Source: Agmasoma carcini (nom. nud.) (Eukaryota > Microsporidia > Thelohaniidae). Taken from it: a stretch of DNA of 64,000 nucleotides. The DNA lies in assembly GCA_029232285.1 (NCBI GenBank), contig JAOXFI010000022.1:1-64000 (forward strand). Reading direction: 5' to 3'. Under the pieces are notes generated by a model that was not told where the DNA came from, did not search any database, and saw nothing but the letters and a program-made list of their open reading frames with translations. The position numbers and the translations under genes were made by a program. Shown here piece by piece: positions 28,250 to 38,980 of the stretch. Position 1 is the stretch's first letter. Every line of letters begins with the position of its first letter.

Positions 28250-29002
28250 TTACAGTTTATCAATAGCATAATATGAATCTTGTACTCCTAACTGTTCACT
28301 CAAAGAATGAACAAAAATGATCAGAGACCAAAGGACCAACATAGATAAAACAATTTTTCTAGTTGTAGCACTACGAGCAGATAATTTGGAGGATACCAGC
28401 TGAAGAGATGCTATATAAGCAGCATCCATGAAGAAATAAGGTATAGACATTTTCTTGAGGTCTTTTGTTAAGAAAAATACCATTTTTATTATGTATCCCA
28501 ATAATGAGTATGAAATCAGTAGTTTTAAGCATTGCCTGTTTTGAATTTTCTCTTAAATTAATAAAAAACACTTACCGATTGTTCGTAAATCGCTATCATA
28601 TATTAACATGAATCGAGATGCGTTATATGGTGATATTCTCTTAAAAGAGTAGATTTTTTGAATGAAATCAAACAAAGATAACATTATGACTAACATTAGT
28701 ACAAAATTTACAGTACTTGAAAGTTCGTCTTCTTTAAACATGGTTAGGAATATGATCAAAGCATCATAGAGAGATTGAATTATTGAATAAAAATATCTAA
28801 ATGATTGTCCTTTTATGATAGAAAAGTAGATGTTGTATATGTTGAAGAAGTTGATCAAACAACTAGCGAATAACATGCCTTTATATTCATTCCTTGATTC
28901 AATTATTGAGCAATACAACATGCCTAGCAGTATATATTTGGATATGCATATAATCATGTGGTAGTTAATAATGTAATGTTCGTAATTATATTTAGAGACC
29001 AT
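28250..29002 (-). CDS. Multi-pass membrane protein, gene split by a 24-nt intron
   Basis: Two exons, 29002-28576 and 28551-28250, join across a 24-nt intron to give exactly 243 codons including the stop (242 residues). Unspliced, the frame stops right after the 5' splice site, and a second long frame with no suitable ATG follows; removing the intron joins them in frame at a Glu codon. The protein has about five or six hydrophobic segments: residues about 18-30, 40-60, 66-90, 96-113, 155-175 and 205-225. It has no recognised catalytic motif and I do not recognise the family. An endomembrane protein is plausible. It is flanked on both sides by solo-LTR-like repeats. Confidence 0.75.
28552..28575 (-). 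other. 24-nt spliceosomal intron
   Basis: The minus-strand sequence is GTAAGT, then TGTTTTTTATTAAT as part of a T-rich middle, and an end in TTAATTTAAG. It has the consensus 5' splice site, a branch-point-like TTAAT and the AG within a few bases of each other, as described for microsporidian introns in which the branch site and 3' splice site are nearly fused. Its removal restores the reading frame of the membrane-protein gene (codon G|AG). Confidence 0.75.
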
Positions 29003-29564
29003 AAATTTATCATTTTTTTTGTTTTTAAATAAAATTAAAACACAAATTTAATTAAAATGAAGTAATAATAAATGTAGTAAATAATGAAAATACTCTAGTT
29101 TATGAGATTTAGAAGTTTGATATAGTTTTTATCAAAAAATAAGAATAATAATTTGTGTTTTAATTTTCTTATTAAAATTGTTATGTCAATATAAATGTGG
29201 TTATATTATCTATTTTTAGAGTGGTCGATTTGTTTACAAATTTTGGTGATATTTCATAATGTTGGGTTTTTTATTAAAATAGAAAAGTTTGTCTTAATTG
29301 TAATGCTTTGGCTTTGATATTTATTTGTTCATAAAAGATTGTGCATAACAAGATCAACATGTTTTAACTGTATAGCTATAATGTTGATTTTTAATAAACG
29401 ATTGTAAATAAACAGGCACAGTCAGTCTTAACTACTTAGCTTTGGTGTATCTAATTTTAATTTAGGATTCTTAAATGATGTTGATATAGTAAATTATAAG
29501 AACATTCAGTTTATGAAAAATATACAAACGGTAGTTAAAAATACTTAATTTTGTTACTTCATCA
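29003..29564. other. A+T-rich intergenic region
   Basis: Upstream region of the split membrane-protein gene. No gene or RNA recognised. Confidence 0.5.
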
Positions 29565-29925
29565 TGTTCTGCGATGAAGCTAGCCCACTAACGTTGTAAA
29601 CAACAGTTAAACGGAATATAACAGATTAGAGCTAAAGCAGGCCCGAAGGAATACGGATAGCCTTTGTTAACTTTAGAAACTAGTTTGTAATCAGCAAGCA
29701 AACGCCCCTTCTTATTGGCAAACGAACACTCTTTATATTTCGAATATATAAAGCTTTATGATGTGCGTAAAGCACTAAGCCAAATGTAATTGCATTCTAT
29801 GGTAGTTGTTTTAAAGTTTTACTGTTGCCATTAAAGATGGTATGACATTCTTATTATGCTACCCTTTATCAAAGCACGATAGATGTATGATTGCCATTCA
29901 CTGCCATCTGTTTTTTTCTCTTTAA
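29565..29925 (+). repeat. Solo-LTR-like dispersed repeat, copy B
   Basis: Same family as 27680-28075, in the same orientation, on the other side of the split membrane-protein gene. Landmarks CTGCGATGAAG, ATATAACAGATTAGAGC, GGAATACGGATAGCC, ACGCCCCTTCTTATTGGCAA and ATCAAAGCACGATAGATG are visible. The 3' third is lost or very diverged. Confidence 0.65.
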
Positions 29926-30399
29926 ATTTTACTGCTGATGTAATAAAATTATATTGCATACTGGTCGGGTTTACTATTATTTTTAGGAAAATAGAATTTT
30001 ATTAAATTACTAATACCCTGTATTTTATAGCTTTTCTTAAAATAACATGATTTATTTACCAAAATCAACCCTATTAACATTGAAGGTTTTCTATGTATTA
30101 AATGTTTTTAGTTACAATCGAACGAAGAGTCAGCCCTTGGTCTAAATATAAATCATATAACTTTTACAATATAAAAAATATTAAATCAATATTGTTTTTT
30201 TGCTTTTTATAAGGATATTTTTAAGAATTACATTGTTTTCCAAAAAGTGGCACCTTATAAAAGTGCTACAATAAAAGAATTTGTTTATAACATATATTCT
30301 CAAAAATGAACACCCACAAATATAAAATAAAATCAATTCGCGTATAACCACATTAGTATATCAATGATGATTCTATTTCTAAATAACTCATTTCATGTA

Positions 30400-31010
30400 A
30401 ACCTTTCAAAAAGTGTTAATCAAAAACCAATAAATCATGATACCTTTATTAAATGATGTATGGCCTCTTTTCTAGCATAATTTCTTTAATTACAATCCAT
30501 GTAATCTACCAGTGTTCTACAATATCAATTTCTCACCAATTTTTGCTTTAAACAAGCCTATAAATATTCTATGGACTTAAGATCTGGGCTCTGTAAAGGC
30601 CATTCATTCCAATACATCAAACCCAATAATCACAAAAATTCTAATGTCAGGTTGTTTTATGCTTTGGATCATAGTATTGATGGGATTTAAAAATTATAAT
30701 TTTCAACACTTTTTTACATCCCTAAAAATATGCTCTTTCTATCCTTTTAACACTTTCGTTTATAAGTGTATTTTTTCATTCTTTACTTGCACATTTTGCC
30801 CCTTAGAGTCATTATAGATGTTAAAGTAGATTTCATCGATGTTTTTAACGTCAATAAAATAGGTTTTGCATTTAAAAATATCTATTCTGTAATTCTCAAT
30901 CTAAACTTGTTTGTAAATTTAAAGATTTTGGTTTAGAAGAAGATTAAAAGAATGTAAAGTGATCTTTTAAGAAAATAACGTATATTTTAAATTTAATTTA
31001 TAATGTCAAC
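30400..31010 (-). pseudogene. Tc1/mariner-like transposase relic
   Basis: The minus strand shows a block like YNDSKGQNVQVKNEKI (near 30780-30830), then DPKHKTT, then NEWPLQSPDLKSIEYL (near 30550-30610). These match the Tc1/mariner core pattern W..QSPDLNPIE.LW that follows the DN..H.A motif. Frameshifts and stops separate the pieces. Confidence 0.65.
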
Positions 31011-31075
31011 TAATTTTTAACTTCCACCATTGATTTTTCGAATCTAGTATTATCCCACATCTAAAAAATATTACC

Positions 31076-31837
31076 TTGTTTAACTTTGAAAATAAATTCG
31101 TAACAAATCAAAAAAATACCATTGATGTTATTAATATGCTAATGTGGGAAAGGTTTCATTCTATATTTTGTTGTTATGGTTGTAGCACCTCTCTTAGGGA
31201 AATAAAGCTTGTGTATTCAATTGATAATATAGAATTCACTTGTTATAAAAATAGTTGTATCAATTTTAAGAAGAATATCCTAACAAACAGTTATTTATTG
31301 ATATCAAGATAACCGTAAGAAGATAATGATTATAAACATACTCACAATCATGCAAGAACATTTATCTACGAAAAATAATGAGAAGCTAGAATGACTAGAA
31401 AATCGACTGATTGAGCACCTTTGGGTATAATATAGCCAAAAAAAAATTGGAGTGAAATACCTTAAAGTTATTGTCAAAAATCAAAAAAGAATGAAATCGA
31501 GGTGCATTGATGTATCGAGGCAAGAGGTAGATATACTAAATATTATATTATTTTATAGATTTCTTTTTCACAAAATATTATTTCATAAAAATGTATATAG
31601 TTTTATATCGAACAAACCAAATATAATCATAATTACACACATCTTTCAAACATATATAATAAGAAATTATTTTTTCATGTGTTTATATGCACGTTTTTGT
31701 CATCCCGAAAGGGTTCCAATACTGTAAATTGTTACTCAAGCTGATCAATAATTTTATTTTTGCCTTTTTGTTAAATATTAAAACACTATAATCATCAAAA
31801 TACTTTTATATTAAAAATAGGATTACTTCCCAAATTT
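31076..31837. other. Transposon debris, no intact gene
   Basis: A 78-codon plus-strand frame at 31076-31312 has CCYGCS...FTCYKNSC, which resembles the N-terminal zinc ribbon of ISXO2-like transposases, so it may be the detached 5' part of the relic that follows. The 91-codon frame at 31452-31727 is A+T-driven and not recognised. Confidence 0.4.
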
Positions 31838-32760
31838 CTCTCGGGGGAAATTTAGTCTGAGCTTTTAGAAAAAAATCTTGATAAATATGATATTTTATTA
31901 ATTTTTAATTAAAAATTCAGTTATAAGAATAATATGAAGCGTTTTTAGATGATATAGATCATCTACTGAAGTATTACGTGAGCTTGGTGTTTTAAAAAGT
32001 CATTACAAATGTTCTAAGCATTTTAAATTTGTTTAAATGTTAAATATACAAGAAACACGACAAGAGAGAATTTAGATGCATAATAGCAATATCTTTCTTT
32101 CAAATAATATTTTTTCAGTTTGAAAAGATAATTTCTTCTGTGGTCTCAACCTCACTTTGAAAACCATGAATTTATTGCTAAATGATATTATTATATCCAA
32201 GGCCATAAAAATAACTAATTCTTCAAAAGGTACAATTTCAAAAATATTAAATAATTTCGGTTTTAATATTTTTGAATTAAATCCTTTAGAATTATGTGGT
32301 CAAAATATTACATGTCAGGTTGATGAAACAAAATTCAACCACAAAAGGAAGGCGAACAAAGGAAGATACCAAAATACCGATATTTGGATTTTTTATTTCT
32401 GATATTTTATCAAGACCTTTAAAAGAATATATGGGGTATGTGCGTGACAGAAGTGCATCTACTCTTTTACCAATTATATACAGAGTATGTCGATATGGCT
32501 CAGTAATTTATTCTGATGAATAGAAATCTTATTCAAAAATACACCCTAACCTTGGTTTAGTCTACGGAACAGTCAAACATAGTTCAATTTTTGTTTATAT
32601 CGATACTTTAGTTCATACTCAATGTGTTGAGTCTTATTGGGCCAAAGTCAAGGCACGAATAAAAAAAGAAAAAGTTGCAATCTATTAAAATAGATGTCTT
32701 CTTAGCAGAAATGATGTTGAAAGACGGTGTTTTGAGGTGATTGTGAACAAATGTTCGATA
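31838..32760 (+). pseudogene. ISXO2/IS1595-like transposase relic 1
   Basis: The best-preserved copy. Across two frames it reads QNITCQVDETKFNHKRKANK, GRYQNTDIWIF, a break, then FISDILSRPLKEYMGYVRDR, SASTLLPIIYRVCRYGSVIY, SDE, a stop, then KSYSKIHPNLGLVYGTVKH and a VHTQCVESYWAKVKARIKKE tail. The DE..F..RKYN.GR, W.FGI and VHTQ.IE..W patterns are diagnostic. At least one frameshift (about 32395) and one stop (32521) inactivate it. Similar hairpin-like motifs, TCTCGGGGGAAATTT and TTTTCGGAGGAAATTT, lie near both ends in direct orientation. Confidence 0.85.
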
Positions 32761-32916
32761 TATTAAAAATTAATTTATTTTTAATTAAAATATTTATAAA
32801 ATTTTTTTTTCGGAGGAAATTTTGGTCGTGATCCAAAAAATTATATCATTTTGTAACACTCCAGTATGTCATTTTTTATCTTAATACATAAATAAATTAT
32901 TTTTATATAAAATTTA

Positions 32917-34590
32917 TTATTTAAAATTTATACTTTTAAGAATTTTCATTTTTAACCAAGTCATAAATTTACAGCCATTAGATTCTGATGTGATAAAAAA
33001 CTTTAAACATTGATTTAATTGTTTAACTTTTAAATCACTAAATATATAATCAATAAAATCAGTTGTTAGATTATCTAACGTAGAATAATTAATTAACGTA
33101 TCAATCATTTTCTGTTCTTTCATAAATCTTAAGACTTTCAAATTCAAATGTGAAACATTTGATGTACAATTTTTATGGATTTCTGAATTATTTAGAATAT
33201 TATTGTGTATGTTTAAACTATAATTTGAACCATTAATTGAGATGATTGAACTGTCTCTATGCGTGTCCTTAATAATTGTATTTTCTTTATTATAATCACT
33301 TCTAGACATGGCTGCTCTATCTCTAAGTGTATCCTTCACTACTTTTGGACCATTATAATCATTTCTTGAGGTATTGATTGAACTTTCGTCTCTAAACATG
33401 TCCTTAATATCTGTATTTTCTTTATTATAATCACTCTTCGATATGATTGCTCTGTCACTAAGCGTATCTTTTACCATTTTTGAAGCATTAGAATTTCTTA
33501 AAACATTCACTGGTACCCCAAAGTTCTTTTCTGAAATATTTAAGTTTTCTTTCATCAATTCAAAAATCTTATTCAATAAGAAAGATACAAAATCAATTGT
33601 CACATTTATCTTTGGTCCGTATTCAATATAAAACCAAAACAACTTTTCAAAGTCTTTCTTCTCTAACAACCTAGACCCATGAACTTCAATCAATAAACAT
33701 TTATCAATTTCATGTTCATTACAATATTCAATCAACATTTCAAATTCTTTATATTTATAATCAATTCTTAAAATTGACATATTAAAATATTTACAAATCT
33801 TTCTTGTATAACCTAAAAATTGTAGCGCTTTAACCAAGTCAACAGATAAAACAACATTAAACACTTCAAACATACATTCTTCAATACCATCTCCACTTAA
33901 TATCGTTTCAATTAATCTTAAAAATGAACATTCGTTTTTTAATGCACTAAAATCTCCAAAAAATAAATTAACAAACAAAATGTTTGATTTTAACACTTTT
34001 GAAGTATAAAAAGACTCATAACACACCCTTTCAAGGCCATTCTTAAATTTTGTAACTTTTCCTGTAAATATTTTTTTCATAATTTTATCACTTTTAAGCT
34101 TCTCATCTACTCTTCCGAATGACCAAAATAAATTAAATGAAGCACATAACTCTGGTTTTTGTTCCAACATTTGCATTTGATTATTTCTTATAACATTCGA
34201 ATTCAAATCAAACACTTTTAAATTATCATTTAAGAATGTTCTAATTCTGTCATGTGTGCTAAAATCACTTCTGAACTGCAACTCAACTGCATGTAAGTGA
34301 TATTGTATGAAATTACAACTTTTACAGTTATATTTTGATATTAAAGATCTTAAACTATGAAGAAAGTCATGTGTGTGCTCTATAAGATCAATTTCTTTGT
34401 TTGTAAATATTAAATTGTTTGTTTCTTTGAATTTTTTATAATTTTCAATCTTTTCATATTCACTTTTACCTTTAAAAACATCAAAAAAATGATGAAAATA
34501 CTTTAAAGATTGCTTGTAAAAGTCATCAATGCTTTTACTACGAGTTTTGATGGGTGGTTCTGTGTAACCCTTCATTAATAATTCAAACAT
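32917..34590 (-). CDS. Unrecognised paralogue-family protein, long member
   Basis: A 557-residue protein I do not recognise. It is the paralogue of its neighbour at 34864-36147, clearest around residues 255-345: GYTRKICKYFNMSILRIDYK and EMLIEYCNEHEIDKCLLIEV versus EYTNCISKYFNIAILTYDIS and YDYCKKHNISTELLINIFAF in the neighbour. Residues about 1-365 are helical. At about 370-455 there are two tandem copies of a roughly 43- to 45-residue Asp/Asn/Ser-rich repeat, each starting K(M/V)VKDTL.DRA and containing S.SDYNKENT. No signal peptide, membrane segment or catalytic motif is evident. A helical-repeat scaffold or host-interaction role would be guesswork. Start ATG at 34590. Confidence 0.85.
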   Translation of the reverse strand: MFELLMKGYTEPPIKTRSKSIDDFYKQSLKYFHHFFDVFKGKSEYEKIENYKKFKETNNLIFTNKEIDLIEHTHDFLHSLRSLISKYNCKSCNFIQYHLHAVELQFRSDFSTHDRIRTFLNDNLKVFDLNSNVIRNNQMQMLEQKPELCASFNLFWSFGRVDEKLKSDKIMKKIFTGKVTKFKNGLERVCYESFYTSKVLKSNILFVNLFFGDFSALKNECSFLRLIETILSGDGIEECMFEVFNVVLSVDLVKALQFLGYTRKICKYFNMSILRIDYKYKEFEMLIEYCNEHEIDKCLLIEVHGSRLLEKKDFEKLFWFYIEYGPKINVTIDFVSFLLNKIFELMKENLNISEKNFGVPVNVLRNSNASKMVKDTLSDRAIISKSDYNKENTDIKDMFRDESSINTSRNDYNGPKVVKDTLRDRAAMSRSDYNKENTIIKDTHRDSSIISINGSNYSLNIHNNILNNSEIHKNCTSNVSHLNLKVLRFMKEQKMIDTLINYSTLDNLTTDFIDYIFSDLKVKQLNQCLKFFITSESNGCKFMTWLKMKILKSINFK

Positions 34591-34863
34591 AATTTAATTG
34601 TTAAATTTTTTTTTAAATTTGAAAAAAATGAATGAAATATTAAAAATAAAATTTATATTTTTACATTAGTTGTAATATTAAATGCTGTCATTTATATTTA
34701 TTTATGTTAACAGTTGAAATATTTTAATTTATTATTGATTGTAATAAAGTTCAAACATCTACGATCCATATTAAGTCATTTATATCGATTTAAGTTATAT
34801 TTAAGCCTATTATATCATATTTAATCAATATTTAAGCAACAAATATATAATCATCAAATATTT
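34591..34863. other. Gap between tandem paralogues
   Basis: About 270 bp of A+T-rich DNA with repeated ATATTTAAGC/ATATTTAATC motifs near 34795-34840. No gene seen. Confidence 0.4.
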
Positions 34864-36147
34864 TTAACATTTATTAAATTCTTCAAGAAGTTTTTTCTTA
34901 ATTAACCTCATATTCATATTAGAGCCATTCCTTTCATATTCTAACACTCGTCCCAAGCACTTAAATAAATATTTATCCTTCATCTCAGAATTACAAACCC
35001 TATCAATAATCTCATCAGAAAACACTTCAAACATGGGACTATCAATTAAATAATCCAACTTTTCTTCATCCTCCTTTAGTAAAGACTTCATGCATCTATA
35101 TCTTTCAGAATCTACCTCATTATCAGCCCTATCCTCAAAATCACTAAATAATTCAACAAAGAAGTGAGTAGTAAAAGATGTGTTGAACTTAATACATTCA
35201 GGTGTGTAATTAAAATAGAAGTCATACAACCTTCTATACTCTTTCCTCTCTTGAAGCCTAAATGCAAATATATTGATTAATAGTTCTGTTGAAATATTGT
35301 GCTTTTTGCAATAATCATAAAAAAAATCAAAATCAGATATGTCATAAGTCAAAATAGCTATGTTAAAGTACTTAGAAATACAATTTGTATATTCCAAATA
35401 ACCAAGTCCAACTTCTCCTTTTAACGCAAAATACATATTCAAAAAACATCTATCAACATTAGATTTTTTTATCAACCCATAAATTAATTCAATGAACGGG
35501 CATCGAACCTCAAGAAGCATTTCAAAATTACCTTCAAATATTTTTACAAAATTAGATCTAATTTTTATATTATCTTTTGTATAGTTTTTTTTATAACAAA
35601 TTTCTTCGATTTCATTCAAAAATTCATGTTTTTGTCCAATTAAAATCGAAAATAATTCATCACATATGTTGAAATTCCTTCTTAACTTATTACAATCGAA
35701 ATTTCGATCTAATAAATCTTTAAAATGTACCAAATCCGGCCTAATTTCAGATATTCTGCTAATGTTGGCTCTTACTATATGATCATATATGTCTTGAGGC
35801 AATATATTTTCATTTAAAAAACAACTGAGCTTGTTTTTAAGATCAAATTTTTTATCAAAGTATAATTCAAGTGCGTTAAAATAGTATGAATGAATAGATG
35901 CGGTTTTACAACCATTAAACTGACGAGCACACACCTTTAACTTCTTAAATAAACATCTTAAGCTTTCATTTAGATCTTCAGAATGGGTTATAAAGGAATT
36001 TAACCTTTCTCGTGGTAGAAACCCAAAGAATTGACTAAAAAATGACGAGATTTCATCAAAGTAGAGAGAACTAAGACCGTGAGGTATACCACTAAGTAAT
36101 ATCACATCATTTTCAGTTATCAATTCTTTTAAAATAGATTTGAGCAT
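34864..36147 (-). CDS. Unrecognised paralogue-family protein, short member
   Basis: A 427-residue protein from the ATG at 36147; the frame is open 51 bp further upstream but only with a TTG. It is a tandem paralogue of 32917-34590, on the same strand, sharing the order of helical blocks along the whole first two-thirds. The N-terminal block ALELYFDKKFDLKNKLSCFL corresponds to AVELQFRSDFSTHDRIRTFL in the longer member, and the block near residues 245-335 also matches. It lacks the two-copy insert found in the longer protein. It is predicted helical, soluble and Cys-containing, with no recognised motif. The pair probably arose by local duplication, and divergence is substantial. Confidence 0.82.
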   Translation of the reverse strand: MLKSILKELITENDVILLSGIPHGLSSLYFDEISSFFSQFFGFLPRERLNSFITHSEDLNESLRCLFKKLKVCARQFNGCKTASIHSYYFNALELYFDKKFDLKNKLSCFLNENILPQDIYDHIVRANISRISEIRPDLVHFKDLLDRNFDCNKLRRNFNICDELFSILIGQKHEFLNEIEEICYKKNYTKDNIKIRSNFVKIFEGNFEMLLEVRCPFIELIYGLIKKSNVDRCFLNMYFALKGEVGLGYLEYTNCISKYFNIAILTYDISDFDFFYDYCKKHNISTELLINIFAFRLQERKEYRRLYDFYFNYTPECIKFNTSFTTHFFVELFSDFEDRADNEVDSERYRCMKSLLKEDEEKLDYLIDSPMFEVFSDEIIDRVCNSEMKDKYLFKCLGRVLEYERNGSNMNMRLIKKKLLEEFNKC

Positions 36148-36199
36148 GTATATATAAAATATTTTTTTATTTAAAGTCCTCTTATAACTTTGACACAAA

Positions 36200-37027
36200 A
36201 GGCTCTATATTCTTAAATAAAATAACATAAAAATTAATAGAACATCAAAATATGTCAAATAAAAGTTTTATTCTTTAGATATTTCTCAATATTAAACATG
36301 CTGTCAACAGTTTGGAAAAAGAGGCTGAATTCATCATTTTCAACATTTATAAATTTTGTTGGTATAGATTTGACACATATTTAAAAGCGTGAATGATTGA
36401 ATAAAACATGTGGTTTTGGTATAATATGCGTTAAAATATTTTAATATTGTTTGAAGTCTTAAAAAATTAATTAAAAACATTTATAATTAAATATATATTG
36501 AAATGCAAGTCATGACCCATTAATAGTTTGTAAGAGTGTCATTATGAATCATTGCTACAAGCAAAGTATATGCTTTTTTGTATTAAATAAACATGCATTT
36601 AGAATTAACATTAGTTTTGAAAATAAAATAACATACTCTTGATCCAAGTTGGAATACCTTAACCAATGGTTTGCCAAGTTATAACAGCCGCTATAATCTG
36701 TAAATTTTTTAAACATAATTGGTTTAAGAGAGAATTCGAGTTTAAAATTATATTTGAGATGGATAACTTAATGGAAATGATATTTGATTATTTCAGATGT
36801 GAATAGAGTATTATGTAACAAGATCTTATGAAGTAGTGAATTGTATAAACATTTAGGACGTATTATAATTCTGAAGGTAAGTTTTATACAGAGAAATGCA
36901 TAATTTATGATAATTACATATAACATTATCTTTATAAATTATTAATTCAACTATCTTTTAGTGTTTAAAATGAGAAAATCTAAAAAAAGCTCTTAGTGCT
37001 TAAATTTTTATATTTATAAATACACGA
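36200..37027. other. A+T-rich region, nothing recognised
   Basis: Upstream region of the paralogue pair and start of the gene-poor zone. No coding or RNA signal seen. Confidence 0.5.
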
Positions 37028-37640
37028 TTGTTTATATTGTTGACAAAACACTTTTGTACTAGTGTTGTCATGGGTTTTCAAATCGATTTAACATCTTATC
37101 TGTTAAAAAAGTTAATCAAAAACGCAAAATTTCAGAACAAAAAACGAAAATCAATTCGGCGTTTCTCGTTGGTATTAAAAATACAAAACCCTACCATATT
37201 GTCACTCAAATTTAAAACAAAAATCAAAAAAAAAATTTTCAAAAATTTTGAACTAAAAAAACTCAATGGCGCAGAATTTACAAAATGTCAAAAATATTCG
37301 AGAAGAAATTCGTTCACAGATTGTTGATTCATACGAGAGTTGGCAAGACAACGCAACATTCCTGCTTCAACCGTTTAGCGCTGGGTTACTCTTGGAAATA
37401 AGACTAATGTGCGGAGTGGATTTAAGAAAAAGAAGGTTATAAAAGAACATATTGATAAAATGATATGAAAAACAAAAATAGTCTAAAAATAAAACTTGAA
37501 GAATTTAAGTTTAATTTGCAATAAAAGTTACATGGGCTATCCATAAGCAAAACAACAATTACAAAGTATCTCAATATGTTGCAAAAACCTTTAGAAGAAT
37601 TATTATGTGCTTGAGAGAGCAAATAGCGACGGAAATAAAG
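37028..37640 (+). pseudogene. Tc1/IS630-like transposase relic, N-terminal part
   Basis: The plus strand from about 37266 shows MAQNLQNVKNIREEIRSQIV followed by DSYESW and, in another frame, ARQRNIPASTV. This is the helix-turn-helix pattern that opens IS630/Tc1-type transposases of microsporidia. The downstream part (to about 37640) is broken by many stops. Confidence 0.45.
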
Positions 37641-37707
37641 AGTAATAACAGAGGAATGGTATATTTTTTAAATTTAAAATAGCATTTATAATATTTTATA
37701 AAAAAAT

Positions 37708-38540
37708 ATGATTGTCTTATTTACCTATAAATCAATATGCAATAGTGATTATTTAAATAAACACACCATGAAAGAACTGTTGATAAAAATAGGAATTCTT
37801 GAAGTTGACAAACCATGCACAACTTGTAAATCTGTGCTTTCTATTAATTCTGATAATTTAAAACCTTTGGATTTTGCTATTATTGCAAGAATTATAAAAA
37901 AGTGTGATATTAGAATAGGAATAGCTTTCAGTATGACAAGGATCAAAGTCACTGAAATATCAAGAATAATGGCACTAATTTACTGATAATCTTAAGGCGG
38001 CCAGAATATCAGAGGAAATTAAGATCTCTTATAAAACGGTTGTTAAAATAACAACCATTGCGAGAGTAAGACTTAAAGAATATCAGGTTAACTTTTTAGT
38101 TGGTTAAGGTGATTCAAGTGTAGTCGAAATTGACGAATCTCTTATAGCTAAAAAGCAAAAAATAATGTTGAAAAGTTTGTTGACACAACAATGGGTTTTT
38201 GGGACAGTAGAAAAAGCGAGTGAAAGGTTATTGTTGAAAACAATTGAGCATAATAAAAATATTCTAAGTTTTATTATAAGCGAATTTATTGATCAAAATG
38301 CAACTGTTATGAGTAATTCTTGGTTCGCTTACATTACATTATTTTTGTGAAGATGACGCATATGTTCATAGTGCGGTAAATAATTCAACTAACTTCGTTT
38401 CTCTAACGAACAGGAAAGCGTGCACACAATCGATCAAATTTACTTAGGTTTGACGGAAAATGGGTTTTGAGCAAAAACTATAGGAAGAGGGATTGTATAG
38501 AACTAAACTTAAGCGAATTTGTTTTTAAGAAAAGAACAGG
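37708..38540 (+). pseudogene. ISXO2/IS1595-like transposase relic 2
   Basis: Pieces in order on the plus strand: an N-terminal zinc-ribbon-like PCTTCKSVLS with IARIIKKCDIRIGIAFSMTR (37708-37986), AARISEEIKISYKTVVKITT (about 37998), VEIDESLIAKKQK (about 38124), QQWVFGTVEKASERLLLKT (about 38189), IISEFIDQNATVMSNSWFAY (about 38270) and VHTIDQIYLG (about 38420). VEIDES and WVFG are diagnostic. Stops at about 37984, 38105 and 38348 inactivate it. Confidence 0.8.
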
Positions 38541-38629
38541 GCTTTGTCAAAGATTGACTTATTTAGTTCGCTGTTATCAATCATTTTTAAAAATTTAAAA
38601 ATCAAAAAAATTAACTATTTAATTTGATT

Positions 38630-38980
38630 ATTAATTTTATTGAAAAATAGTATGATTAAAAATTGATCATATATTAGAAATTTAAAATCTCTTAAGGCTT
38701 TGAATTTTCTTATCGAACTAACAAAAAAAATCATTATTTATAGATTTCTTGTTCAAAACTTTTAAACATTAAGTTATTATATCATTAAAAAAACATAAAA
38801 AATAAATTAGACCCATGAAATTATGATTATTATTTTTATAAAATCGCCAAAGCAAATAAAACAATTCAGGATAAAATTTTTATTAGTTTGATAAAAATAT
38901 TTAAAGCATTTTTAGAGTTTTAAATTTCTTAGTATCATAATCAATTTTTAATCATATTATTTTTCAATAAAATAACGCAT
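38630..38980. mobile_element. MITE-like element with about 90-bp inverted arms
   Basis: The left arm (about 38630-38721, containing TTATTGAAAAATAGTATGAT) matches the reverse complement of the right arm (about 38884-38977) over about 90 bp with few differences and one 3-bp gap. About 160 bp of non-coding A+T-rich DNA lies between them. This is the shape of a non-autonomous DNA transposon, or of a long hairpin. The parent element was not identified. Confidence 0.65.
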
